From: an uncultured Fidelibacterota bacterium
GTDB lineage: Bacteria > Fidelibacterota > Marinisomatia > Marinisomatales > UBA1611
DNA: 53,236 bases
NCBI GenBank assembly: GCA_902562835.1
Contig: CACEUX010000011.1
Location: 1 to 53,236 of the forward strand
Direction: 5' to 3'
The position numbers and the translations under genes were made by a program. This document shows positions 36,943 through 45,195 of the stretch, in pieces; the first letter of the stretch is position 1; each line of letters starts with the position of its first letter. A model generated the notes under the pieces. That model was not told where the DNA came from. It saw nothing but the letters and a program-made list of their open reading frames with translations, and ran no database searches.

Positions 36943-39900
36943 GTATTTCCCCTTGGAATGAGATAAAATCCTTATATCTGCTGTCATCAATTGTACTCAA
37001 AGAGAAAATCATAGAGATAGTTCTGCTCAAAAAATAGTTCATACTTGAATTTGACCTAAGGCTAATGCCTAACGGGTAGCCATTTAAAGCCTCAGGCGGT
37101 ATAAATGCTGAATTATCTTTTTCATTTACATTTATCAAGCTAATCTCTGTTTGAAACCTGCCATTATTTTTATACAAAATTTTATTTATTAGTTTTATTC
37201 CATATGCAAAACCAGAAAATGAATTATCCTGTTGGATCCCAGATTCAGTGCCAATCATTAATCCAATATCGAGATCTATAGATTGGTTATATCGTAAAAG
37301 TATTTGAAGATCGTTCCACCATCCTTCCATAGAACGGTCTCTTAAACTTGAAATATTTGATACAATAGAATTTGATTTTAGGGTAAAACGATTTTTTAAT
37401 GAAAAATTCCTAAACAATGCCCTTTGTAGTTCTAGTCCCATTTCACTCGTATTGGTAATATCATTACCCCTGGGGTCAAATCCATTAAGGGTATGGTTTT
37501 TTTCCAACCAATTGGTGATTCTAGTCTTCCCTGAAAAAATGGATTCTACCCTTAAATAATTATTAGAATGAGTAATCAAGCTGTCATTAATATCTGATTG
37601 AAATATACTTTTGAAGTTTGGCTTACTACCTCTGAATAGTTGTTTTGAATTTGCACGAATTATAAGGTCTGGGAAATCACCCATCTTACCAAGATCCAAG
37701 GTTAGCTTTTGAGCCCCTTGTAAATTTGTATTTGGAGTTTTATCGCCGGTATAAATTGAATAAGCGACATAAGAACCATTTGGATCTGCAATGTAGGTAT
37801 CAAATACTGGATCGAAACGATATTGCCCCAAACCGACACCAACAGAATCATATATAATTGCCCGTTGTTTTGTAAGCGTCTCTTCCTGCCTTAGCTGTAT
37901 CTCCCATCTAGTTGGTTGATTTGTATTGTATTTCCCAATATCCACATCCAGTAATAAATAATCATGATTCATTCCCTCGGAACCTGATTTCATTCGCTTA
38001 TTTATAATAATATTTTGCTTAAAACCATTGTTAGTTCTTTTATTGATCTGTAAAAACCCAACAATATCCTCTGTTTCGCCACCCCATGTGCCTCCTGAAG
38101 ATAAAATCTGGTCTTTACGAAGGTTGACACCTGACCTAATAGTCATATTATTTTTATCAGCGCTCATTCCAATTCCACCTTTCCAAAAACGATTCGAAAA
38201 AGGGTCTTGTTCTGCTAAATAACTAATGAATGGAGAATAAACATTCATATTTAACTGAATTTTACCATTGTATCTGTAAAATTTATTTTGATCACTGTTG
38301 ACAGAAATTATCTGAAAAAAGGAATGGTTAAAGGTTTTAGTATGCAATCTCTGTTCAATACTTACCCTTGAACGTGAATTATTATTGAAATCAAGATTTG
38401 CTAATTCAAGTTGTGTAGTTCCTATTTGATCCAAAATCAGCTCAGAACTGAATGACGTTTCTTGTAATCCTTTTGTTACCGATGAATCCAAATTCCATAA
38501 TCGCGTATGCAATATATTATTTTCTCTATCCATTGAATGATATTTACCACCTCTTTTCCAATCTTGTAATGAAAAATTCATCATGACCGTACCAATATCT
38601 AAGGAATCTATTTTAGCTGATACCTTGTATGAACCATCTTCGTCTCCATTTCTATAGTTCAGAGCATTCCTATCTAACACAGAACCTAAAAATTTACCTT
38701 TTAAGCTTATATGATCACCCAATCGGTACTGGCTATCAAAATATCCAAATCTATGCGATTTAGGAGCATTTACAATCCTATAGGGACTATATAGGTCCGC
38801 ACTTTGAGCCCTATCAATTTCCTGGACATATTCATAATATATTTGTCCCAAATCAGATATTTCTCTTTTGTATTCTCCTGCTATATCATGCTGGAATACA
38901 ACCGTAAATCTATTTGTAGTATCACTGTGATAAACGTGTGGCTCATAGATATAAATAGATTCTTCTAAAATATAATCCCCATAATTATTCTCTACCGCAG
39001 TACTTAGTTTCAAAGAGCCTTTAGTGATTATTTTAAGTGAATCAAGAACCTCATTATTTAAATTATTTTCTTGAAATTGATCAGATTCACTATAAAGCCC
39101 TATTTCCAATGAATTCTTTTCATCCCATTTACTTTTTATACTACCACCAATAAATCCTTTTGTGTATTCTTGATCAGAGTATTGGTATTCAATTAATATA
39201 TCAGTATCAAAGTCAATCAATATTTTTGGAGTAAAAATGATATGAGCTAAAGAATAATCAATTGAATAGTCATGATTTTTTCCTCGCACAAGTTCTTTGC
39301 CATTGACCCAGACCTTTTCAGTACCTGAAAGAATTATAATTTCACGCTCACCATCTTTCCCAATCAATTGATAGGGCCCCTGGTCACCATCACGACCTTT
39401 AAGTTCCAGCATTCTATAGTAGCCTTTTGAATTTGCCAAAACTGAGGAACCTGACACATTATTTATATTAAAGTAATTGTTTATACCTACTAGCTTTCTA
39501 TTGATATTATTATTTTTATATAATATATCGCCAGCATCTAAAATGAAATTTTTATGAGAAATAGTTAGATAGACCTTGTCCAATTCTTCTAACTCGCGAG
39601 TTGTACCCTCTGGCTGAAATGGAACATCTTGGTCAGTCAGTACCCCACTGATACTCATTGTCTCTGAAAGTTTTCCATTGATCTGCATTTGTAGTCCACC
39701 ATTAAATTCTGATCCGCCTAATGGCGATAATGATATCTGCCTAAATAAACTACCTGAAGAAAAAACATTCGTTCTTTCAATTTTTAAAGGTGAACTATTT
39801 GCATCCCATGATTTTTTAAAAATATCTTTATCATTTTTAATAAAATCTAAAGATTTCCATTTAGGTCCTATTGTAATTGGTAGACCTTTTGCTAGAAATT

Positions 39901-40162
39901 CATAGTTAAATATAAGTGTTTGTCCCGCTAATGAATCATCAAGTTCAACCTCACCTTTTATTGGAAATATGGTTTTTGGAATTACTTCATTATTCTCGCC
40001 TCGAATTTGTAAGGATGATTCAATAATGAAAGGTTTTCGTAATCTAATGATATTGCTAACCCCATTGTAATATATCGTATCAACGGTGCTAATTGTTTGA
40101 TTATAAACTTGGGAAGAAAGAATAATTAGCAGGTAATAAAGAGTACCTGTTTTATTTAACAT
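36929..40162 (-). CDS. large outer-membrane beta-barrel-like surface protein
   Basis: The 1077-residue protein has a signal peptide (about 1-21) followed almost entirely by beta-strand-rich sequence. Near residues 255-325, GKDGEREIIILSGTEKVW and GKELVRGKNHDYSIDY precede an FTP...DILIEYQYSD stretch, a domain I recall from large surface proteins of FCB and related bacteria. The C-terminal half shows alternating aromatic strands and turns (SIDLDIGLMIGTESG, FAYGIKLINKILYKN), and the protein ends in ANF, as many barrels do. It overlaps the propeller gene upstream and the Omp85-like gene downstream, so these form one envelope operon. A SprA-like role is possible but unproven. Confidence 0.75.
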   Translation of the reverse strand: MLNKTGTLYYLLIILSSQVYNQTISTVDTIYYNGVSNIIRLRKPFIIESSLQIRGENNEVIPKTIFPIKGEVELDDSLAGQTLIFNYEFLAKGLPITIGPKWKSLDFIKNDKDIFKKSWDANSSPLKIERTNVFSSGSLFRQISLSPLGGSEFNGGLQMQINGKLSETMSISGVLTDQDVPFQPEGTTRELEELDKVYLTISHKNFILDAGDILYKNNNINRKLVGINNYFNINNVSGSSVLANSKGYYRMLELKGRDGDQGPYQLIGKDGEREIIILSGTEKVWVNGKELVRGKNHDYSIDYSLAHIIFTPKILIDFDTDILIEYQYSDQEYTKGFIGGSIKSKWDEKNSLEIGLYSESDQFQENNLNNEVLDSLKIITKGSLKLSTAVENNYGDYILEESIYIYEPHVYHSDTTNRFTVVFQHDIAGEYKREISDLGQIYYEYVQEIDRAQSADLYSPYRIVNAPKSHRFGYFDSQYRLGDHISLKGKFLGSVLDRNALNYRNGDEDGSYKVSAKIDSLDIGTVMMNFSLQDWKRGGKYHSMDRENNILHTRLWNLDSSVTKGLQETSFSSELILDQIGTTQLELANLDFNNNSRSRVSIEQRLHTKTFNHSFFQIISVNSDQNKFYRYNGKIQLNMNVYSPFISYLAEQDPFSNRFWKGGIGMSADKNNMTIRSGVNLRKDQILSSGGTWGGETEDIVGFLQINKRTNNGFKQNIIINKRMKSGSEGMNHDYLLLDVDIGKYNTNQPTRWEIQLRQEETLTKQRAIIYDSVGVGLGQYRFDPVFDTYIADPNGSYVAYSIYTGDKTPNTNLQGAQKLTLDLGKMGDFPDLIIRANSKQLFRGSKPNFKSIFQSDINDSLITHSNNYLRVESIFSGKTRITNWLEKNHTLNGFDPRGNDITNTSEMGLELQRALFRNFSLKNRFTLKSNSIVSNISSLRDRSMEGWWNDLQILLRYNQSIDLDIGLMIGTESGIQQDNSFSGFAYGIKLINKILYKNNGRFQTEISLINVNEKDNSAFIPPEALNGYPLGISLRSNSSMNYFLSRTISMIFSLSTIDDSRYKDFISFQGEIRANF
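36949..36954 (-). promoter_or_regulatory. strong RBS fixing a GTG start
   Basis: AAGGGG on the minus strand lies 6 nt before the GTG of the Omp85-like gene, inside the end of the upstream coding sequence. It argues for the short start over the in-frame codons further upstream. Confidence 0.7.
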
Positions 40163-40994
40163 CTAAAATAAGTATATGATCTTTTGTTAAAACGGCCATG
40201 GATTGATCCAATGTTTTAATATCTGTTACCGGGACACTTGAATTCGGTATAAAAAGTTGATCACCAGAATTGATTGATTCACCCTTCCCTTGACGATTGA
40301 AGACCAACCAATCATTTGCTAATGCGACTAAGAATGAAGGATCATTAATTTTTGTAAAAGTAGAAAATTTTATTTTACCATTACGACTATACTGCTTTAC
40401 GGAACCATCACAAAAAAGGACAGCCAGGTCGCCATCTTGATTTGAAGCAAGATCAGTGATGCAGTAAAATGATTGATCTTCTTTAGAAAGATCAATAAAT
40501 GGTATTGTATTTAGTTCCGCTCTTTCAAATATAAAAATACCATTATAGGATTTCGAATAGAGATAAATCCTACCCCAAGGATCTATAGTCGCTAATTCTG
40601 GAAATATTCTATGCTCTAAAGTAATTGTTTGAATGGGGTTTAATCTATAATCTAGGAAAATTATTTCATTTTCAATTCGATCTATAAGCCGTATTCCATT
40701 AGGAGCCACACCCATCCATATCAGCTCTCCAAAACGAGAATTTGGGTTTGAGAATCCGCTTGTTAGGCTCAAATTACCATAGTGATCTAATGATATCAAA
40801 TCAGTCCTATTTTCATCAAGCAATAAAAATTTATTTACTAGTGACCATTCGAGTTGAGTCGGTTCAATCCCCAGACTAAATATTTTCTCTGGAAAGGGTT
40901 TATAGTCAGAAATTGTCAGTTTTAACCCTTGCCCTATACAAAAGCTAAAACAAAGATAAATAAATACAAGAAAGTTACGAGGTGTCAGATACAC
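40152..40994 (-). CDS. exported beta-propeller-like protein
   Basis: The 280-residue protein begins with a signal peptide ending near FCIGQG. It is made of repeated short strands (LISLDHYGNLSLTSGF, ATIDPWGRIYLYSKSYNGIFIF, ASNQDGDLAVLFCDGSVKQYSRNGKI) resembling NHL- or TolB-type propeller blades, enough for about six. No catalytic residues are visible. It begins with GTG inside the last 20 nt of lgt and ends overlapping the large barrel-like gene by 11 nt. It is probably a periplasmic partner of the barrel proteins. Confidence 0.7.
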   Translation of the reverse strand: MYLTPRNFLVFIYLCFSFCIGQGLKLTISDYKPFPEKIFSLGIEPTQLEWSLVNKFLLLDENRTDLISLDHYGNLSLTSGFSNPNSRFGELIWMGVAPNGIRLIDRIENEIIFLDYRLNPIQTITLEHRIFPELATIDPWGRIYLYSKSYNGIFIFERAELNTIPFIDLSKEDQSFYCITDLASNQDGDLAVLFCDGSVKQYSRNGKIKFSTFTKINDPSFLVALANDWLVFNRQGKGESINSGDQLFIPNSSVPVTDIKTLDQSMAVLTKDHILILDVK

Positions 40995-41766
40995 TTTTAT
41001 TCAAGGGATTCATTAAAAAGTATATTCCAATAACTATCATAAAAAGAGAAATTATCTGAGCACCAGAGAGGCTATTGAACAAATATTTTTCATTGGTTCT
41101 TATAAATTCTATAAAAAACCTTTCAATTCCCGCAAAAATGAGATACTTAAAGAAATAACTTCCTGAAACTCTAGGTTCATTCCTTCTACTCCAGAGATAA
41201 TAAAATAATGTTCCACAGATTATGGTCTCATATACTTGTGTTGGATGCACTGGTATATTTGTTGGAGGTAAACCATCTGGGAATGCCATTGCCCAAGGCA
41301 GATCTGATGGAACACCATAGTCGTCGCCAACCAAGAAACATCCTATTCTTCCGATTGCATACCCCAGAAATATGAGCGGTGCTATGATATCCGCAAACTT
41401 CAACCATGGAACATGATACTTTTTAAGCACAAAAGTGACAGCTATTATAGCGCCTATTAGTCCTCCTAAAAAAACAAGACCCGATCCGCTAAATATATGT
41501 GACATGGGACGCTGTGATGCCATAATTTGATCCAAGTTCTCAATTATATGGTACACTTTTGAACCAACAATACCCCCGACAGCAGACCAAAATATTATAT
41601 CTGAAGCTAGCTTTTCATCATACCCCATATCCTTTAAATCACTATCTAAAAAAAAGTAACAACTATAAAATGCTACTACTAACATGAGGCCAAAGGAATA
41701 TATCGCTAGATGAAATTGAAATCCGAAAATATCAACTATCCCAAAATCAATTATGACTGGATACAC
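40975..41766 (-). CDS. lgt: prolipoprotein diacylglyceryl transferase
   Basis: The 263-residue membrane protein has about seven helices and the Lgt signature region GYAIGRIGCFLVGDDYGVPSDLPWAMAFPDG, with IPVHPTQVYE following. A Cys replaces the more common Asn after RIG, a variant I believe occurs in other FCB bacteria. Lgt attaches diacylglycerol to the lipobox Cys of prolipoproteins and serves the many lipoproteins here. The GTG start is fixed by an AAAGGAG 7 nt upstream. It is the first gene of the envelope operon. Confidence 0.93.
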   Translation of the reverse strand: MYPVIIDFGIVDIFGFQFHLAIYSFGLMLVVAFYSCYFFLDSDLKDMGYDEKLASDIIFWSAVGGIVGSKVYHIIENLDQIMASQRPMSHIFSGSGLVFLGGLIGAIIAVTFVLKKYHVPWLKFADIIAPLIFLGYAIGRIGCFLVGDDYGVPSDLPWAMAFPDGLPPTNIPVHPTQVYETIICGTLFYYLWSRRNEPRVSGSYFFKYLIFAGIERFFIEFIRTNEKYLFNSLSGAQIISLFMIVIGIYFLMNPLNKSVSDTS

Positions 41767-41773
41767 GAAATTT

Positions 41774-41780
41774 CTCCTTT
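41774..41780 (-). promoter_or_regulatory. strong RBS for lgt (GTG start)
   Basis: AAAGGAG lies 7 nt before the GTG on the minus strand. It is one of the best Shine-Dalgarno matches in the window and decides the start. Confidence 0.8.
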
Positions 41781-41914
41781 AAAATTTAATTGAATACAAT
41801 AAATGATCATTTGATTGCAATTCTTATGGTATTAACAAATAAAACATATGACTGGTTCCAATTCATAAAAACATAATTTTTTTTTAAATAAAATCTATCA
41901 ATCAATAGTAGTTC

Positions 41915-42631
41915 TTACTGGGTCGTGATCCTTGTAAGTATGATCAAATCATAAATCGCATGTGCCCATGCCGTAATTCCAAAACCACGTATGAAATACA
42001 AAACCCCTAATAATATTCCAGCTAAAAACCTTACCATAAAAATATTAAATGAAAAGTAATCTCCAAATTCCCCAATGAAGTGGAAGGATGAGAATATACC
42101 CGCTGCAATTATCATCGCTATCCAATTTCTAAGCACTTGGTTCCATTGAAAGATAAAGCCAAGTAGACTTCCAATAGCCGCAATCAGTATAACGCGAAAC
42201 AATATCTCCTCATATATGCCAGCACCTACAGCTAATGTAACCTGTTGAATCAATATAGAGCTGGTCGGATTCATTAGCAGTATATATACATTTGCCATAA
42301 AAAAGTAGAGCCCAATAGCCCATAGAAGACTTTCACCCATCATAACAAGGAGATAATCACTATGAATCTCTATGTCTTTCCAATACTTTCTATGGTAAAT
42401 AAAAACGGAAGTAAAACCCAAAAAGAATATCACTCCTATCCAATAAAATCCATTTAAGCCAAATGCGGATAAAATCTGTCTCATTAAGGCATCAGCTCCA
42501 TTACGCATATATATCATATCAATGGAGGATGTTAAAAAAATACCTATCTCATAAATAAAAAATAAAGGTACTGTAAAAAGAAAGCTATAGAGCGGCGTGC
42601 GGGTATTATTCCAGTATTGATTAATCCACAT
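41915..42631 (-). CDS. CPBP family intramembrane metalloprotease
   Basis: The 238-residue membrane protein has seven or eight helices and the CPBP/Abi motifs: EEILFR in AGIYEEILFRVILIAAIG, FSSFHFIGEFGDYFS, and the final AWAHAIYDLIILTR. These place two Glu and two His residues in the membrane, as in Rce1-like glutamic or metal-dependent intramembrane proteases. The substrate is unknown. Its ATG overlaps the end of lepA (TAATG), suggesting coupling. Confidence 0.88.
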   Translation of the reverse strand: MWINQYWNNTRTPLYSFLFTVPLFFIYEIGIFLTSSIDMIYMRNGADALMRQILSAFGLNGFYWIGVIFFLGFTSVFIYHRKYWKDIEIHSDYLLVMMGESLLWAIGLYFFMANVYILLMNPTSSILIQQVTLAVGAGIYEEILFRVILIAAIGSLLGFIFQWNQVLRNWIAMIIAAGIFSSFHFIGEFGDYFSFNIFMVRFLAGILLGVLYFIRGFGITAWAHAIYDLIILTRITTQ

Positions 42632-44433
42632 TAATCATTTTCTACTTGTAATACTGCTAGTAGGGCTTCCTGAGGTACTTCTACTTTTCCTATCATCTTC
42701 ATACGCTTTTTACCCTTTTTTTGCTTTTCCCATAGTTTTCTTTTTCGTGTTATATCACCTCCATAGCATTTAGCAGTAACATTTTTCTTTAGGGCTCTTA
42801 CTGTTGTTCTAGCAATTATACGATTATTTAAAGCTGCTTGAATGGCAACTTCGAACATCTGCCTGGGAATCAATTCTTTTAATTTACTACATAATGCAAC
42901 ACCTCGATGATAGGCATCGTCGGAATGACAGATGATAGATAAAGCATCTACAGGTTCACTATGAATCAATATATCTAATTTCTGTAGACTTGCCTTTGAA
43001 AATTTTTTGAACTCATAGTCAAAAGAAGCATATCCACTTGAGATTGATTTTAATTTATCATAGAAATCAAAAATGATCTCGCCCAGAGGTAAATCATAAT
43101 GCAATTGCGCTTTCTCAGGAGAAAGATAGTGCGTTGTTTTATAGACTCCTCGTTTTTTTTGGCAAAGTGTCATTATACTTCCAATATATTCTTTTGGGGT
43201 TAGTATTTCTGCTGATACAATTGGCTCTAAAATAGAATGAATATCGCCAGTAGATGGCATTTTTGCTGGTGTATCAACTGTCAATGTCTTATTGTCTCTT
43301 GTATGTACCTCATATATCACGTTTGGCGTTGTGGTCACAAGATCTAAATCAAATTCTCTCTCTAATCTTTCTTGTATTATCTCCATATGTAATAGGCCTA
43401 GAAATCCACACCTAAAACCAAACCCAAGTGCCTCACTTGTTTCAGGCGTGAACTCTAATGAAGCATCATTTAATTTTAATTTTTCTAAAGCTTGTCTTAA
43501 TTGGTCATAATCATCAGCATCAGCAGGATAGAGGCCAGAAAATACCATGGGTTTAACCTTTTTATATCCTGGCAGGGGGTCTTTAGCCATGCTACTCTTC
43601 ACAGTAATAGTATCTCCTGGTTCAATATGCCCCATATCTCTTATACTTGCTACTATATACCCTACATCTCCAGAACGCAATTCTGAAGTTTTAACTTTAT
43701 CTAAAACAAAATGCCCGGTTTCAGTAATCTCATATTCTCTATCGTGAGCAAAAAATTGTGCTGTCATACCTGGTTTAATCACACCATCAAAGACTCTTAC
43801 ATAAGGAATTGCACCCTTATAATTATCGTACATTGAATCAAATATCAACGCCCTACAATCATCATCAGCTTTATTTAATGGAGAGTCTATTCGTTTAATT
43901 ATAGCATCAAATATATTTTTGATACCAATACCGCTCTTTGCACTGGCCTCAATAATCTCATTTTCATCACAGCCAATCAATTCCATCATCTGTATTTTTA
44001 CATCTTCAATCATAGCAGAAGGAAGATCAACCTTGTTAATAATTGGAATAATAGTAAGATCGTTTTCAATAGCAAGATATGTATTAGAGACTGTTTGTGC
44101 CTCAACACCTTGTGCAGCATCAACTAATAACAAGGCCCCTTCACAAGCAGCAAGTGATCTCGATACTTCATAAGAAAAATCTACGTGACCTGGTGTATCA
44201 ATTAGGTTTAATATGTATTCATTGCCATCAGTGTGCTTAAATGTCATACGTATTGGATGACTTTTTATTGTGATGCCTCTTTCACGCTCTAGTTCCATAC
44301 TATCTAGAACCTGTTCTTTCATTTTTTTCTTTGAAAGTGTTTTTGTTTCTTCTAATAAACGATCTGCAAGAGTTGATTTCCCATGATCAATGTGAGCTAT
44401 GATGCAAAAATTTCTTATTAGTTCTGAATTCAT
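42631..44433 (-). CDS. lepA: elongation factor 4 (LepA)
   Basis: The 600-residue protein is a full-length LepA. It shows the G1 motif AHIDHGKSTLADRLLE, DTPGHVDFSYEVSRSL, NKVDLPSA, an EF-G-like domain (GLYPADADDYDQLRQALEKL) and the LepA-specific C-terminal RTTVRALKKNVTAKCYGGDITRKRKLWEKQKKGKKRMK. This ribosome-dependent GTPase acts on stalled or mistranslocated ribosomes. No unusual residue was seen. Confidence 0.97.
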   Translation of the reverse strand: MNSELIRNFCIIAHIDHGKSTLADRLLEETKTLSKKKMKEQVLDSMELERERGITIKSHPIRMTFKHTDGNEYILNLIDTPGHVDFSYEVSRSLAACEGALLLVDAAQGVEAQTVSNTYLAIENDLTIIPIINKVDLPSAMIEDVKIQMMELIGCDENEIIEASAKSGIGIKNIFDAIIKRIDSPLNKADDDCRALIFDSMYDNYKGAIPYVRVFDGVIKPGMTAQFFAHDREYEITETGHFVLDKVKTSELRSGDVGYIVASIRDMGHIEPGDTITVKSSMAKDPLPGYKKVKPMVFSGLYPADADDYDQLRQALEKLKLNDASLEFTPETSEALGFGFRCGFLGLLHMEIIQERLEREFDLDLVTTTPNVIYEVHTRDNKTLTVDTPAKMPSTGDIHSILEPIVSAEILTPKEYIGSIMTLCQKKRGVYKTTHYLSPEKAQLHYDLPLGEIIFDFYDKLKSISSGYASFDYEFKKFSKASLQKLDILIHSEPVDALSIICHSDDAYHRGVALCSKLKELIPRQMFEVAIQAALNNRIIARTTVRALKKNVTAKCYGGDITRKRKLWEKQKKGKKRMKMIGKVEVPQEALLAVLQVEND

Positions 44434-44482
44434 GGTAAGAAAATAAAGGTCTTAATATGCTGTTTAAATCAAGAAATTGATA

Positions 44483-44749
44483 TTATTCAAACATATAATG
44501 TTTTTTGACAGGCTTGCTTACATTCCAATTACAAGATAGTCCTTTTGGAAAAATAACAAAATCCTTCTTTCTAATATTTATAGTCTGATAATCAGTTATA
44601 ATGAGAATCTCACCTTCTAAAATAAAACAGGATTCTTTTTGATCATAGGTCCAAGGAAATTTTGATACTCCACATGACCATATTGGCCATGAAAATACTT
44701 CGAGTTTTTTAATTTGATCATCATTTAATCTATTAATTTCAATTAAAAT
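44483..44749 (-). CDS. small cupin (DUF861/Cupin_3-like) with apparent ATT start
   Basis: The minus strand encodes 88 residues whose pattern is that of short DUF861 cupins: LEVFSWPIWSCGVSKFPW, ESCFILEGEILI, DFVIFPKGLSCNWNV and PVKKHYMF. There is no in-frame ATG, GTG or TTG between the TAG stop of the preceding gene and the conserved core. GGAG at 44757-44760 is followed 7 nt later by ATT (44749-44747), which would give the expected short N-terminus. Classical cupin metal-binding His residues are absent. The role is unknown; relatives may bind small molecules. A sequence error near the start is the alternative. Confidence 0.7.
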   Translation of the reverse strand: MLIEINRLNDDQIKKLEVFSWPIWSCGVSKFPWTYDQKESCFILEGEILIITDYQTINIRKKDFVIFPKGLSCNWNVSKPVKKHYMFE

Positions 44750-44756
44750 AATATAT

Positions 44757-44760
44757 CTCC
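44757..44760 (-). promoter_or_regulatory. RBS pointing to an ATT start
   Basis: GGAG on the minus strand lies 7 nt before ATT 44749-44747, with no standard start codon nearby in the cupin frame. A second ATT (44752-44750) is only 4 nt away, which is less suitable. Confidence 0.5.
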
Positions 44761-44764
44761 GGAT

Positions 44765-45190
44765 CTATTTATTATATTTTTGTTGAGCACGCAATAGACG
44801 GGCATTTGCAATTTTTTGTTCTCCATCTTGCATTAATGATACAACCCTCAGAGCTTCCATAACTGGGATATTTAAATTATCGGAGTTTGTATAGAACGCA
44901 TCCAAATGCATTGCAATTATTTTGATGTTATAACCAACTTCATGAGATAGATATTCATCTGCAATATCATAAAAGCGTTCAATATAATAAGGCTCAACCC
45001 AATTATCATCATGAAGGTATTGCTTACGAACTTCTACTTTATGATGTGCCTTTAATTTAGCTAAAGCACCATAAGCTCCATTAATGAATGCAATTTTTTC
45101 ATTTTGGTCATATTGTTTCCAAAATTCCGATGGTTTTGTATCTTGACCGACTACAAAAGAATAAAAGAAAAATAATATGATTTTTTTCAT
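44765..45190 (-). CDS. small exported protein of unknown function
   Basis: The 141-residue product has a signal peptide (MKKIILFFFYSFVVGQ) and a mature part of about 125 residues that looks mainly helical (EKIAFINGAYGALAKLKAHHKVEVRKQY, EALRVVSLMQDGEQKIANARLLRAQQKY). No family recognised. It lies 5 nt downstream of nadE and directly upstream of the cupin gene, whose frame continues from its TAG stop. The three are probably co-transcribed. Confidence 0.7.
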   Translation of the reverse strand: MKKIILFFFYSFVVGQDTKPSEFWKQYDQNEKIAFINGAYGALAKLKAHHKVEVRKQYLHDDNWVEPYYIERFYDIADEYLSHEVGYNIKIIAMHLDAFYTNSDNLNIPVMEALRVVSLMQDGEQKIANARLLRAQQKYNK

Positions 45191-45195
45191 AAAGG

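Noticed and set aside
36943-36990. Longer start for the Omp85-like gene
   Set aside because: A strong AAGGGG lies 6 nt before the GTG at 36942, and the extension would bury the signal peptide.
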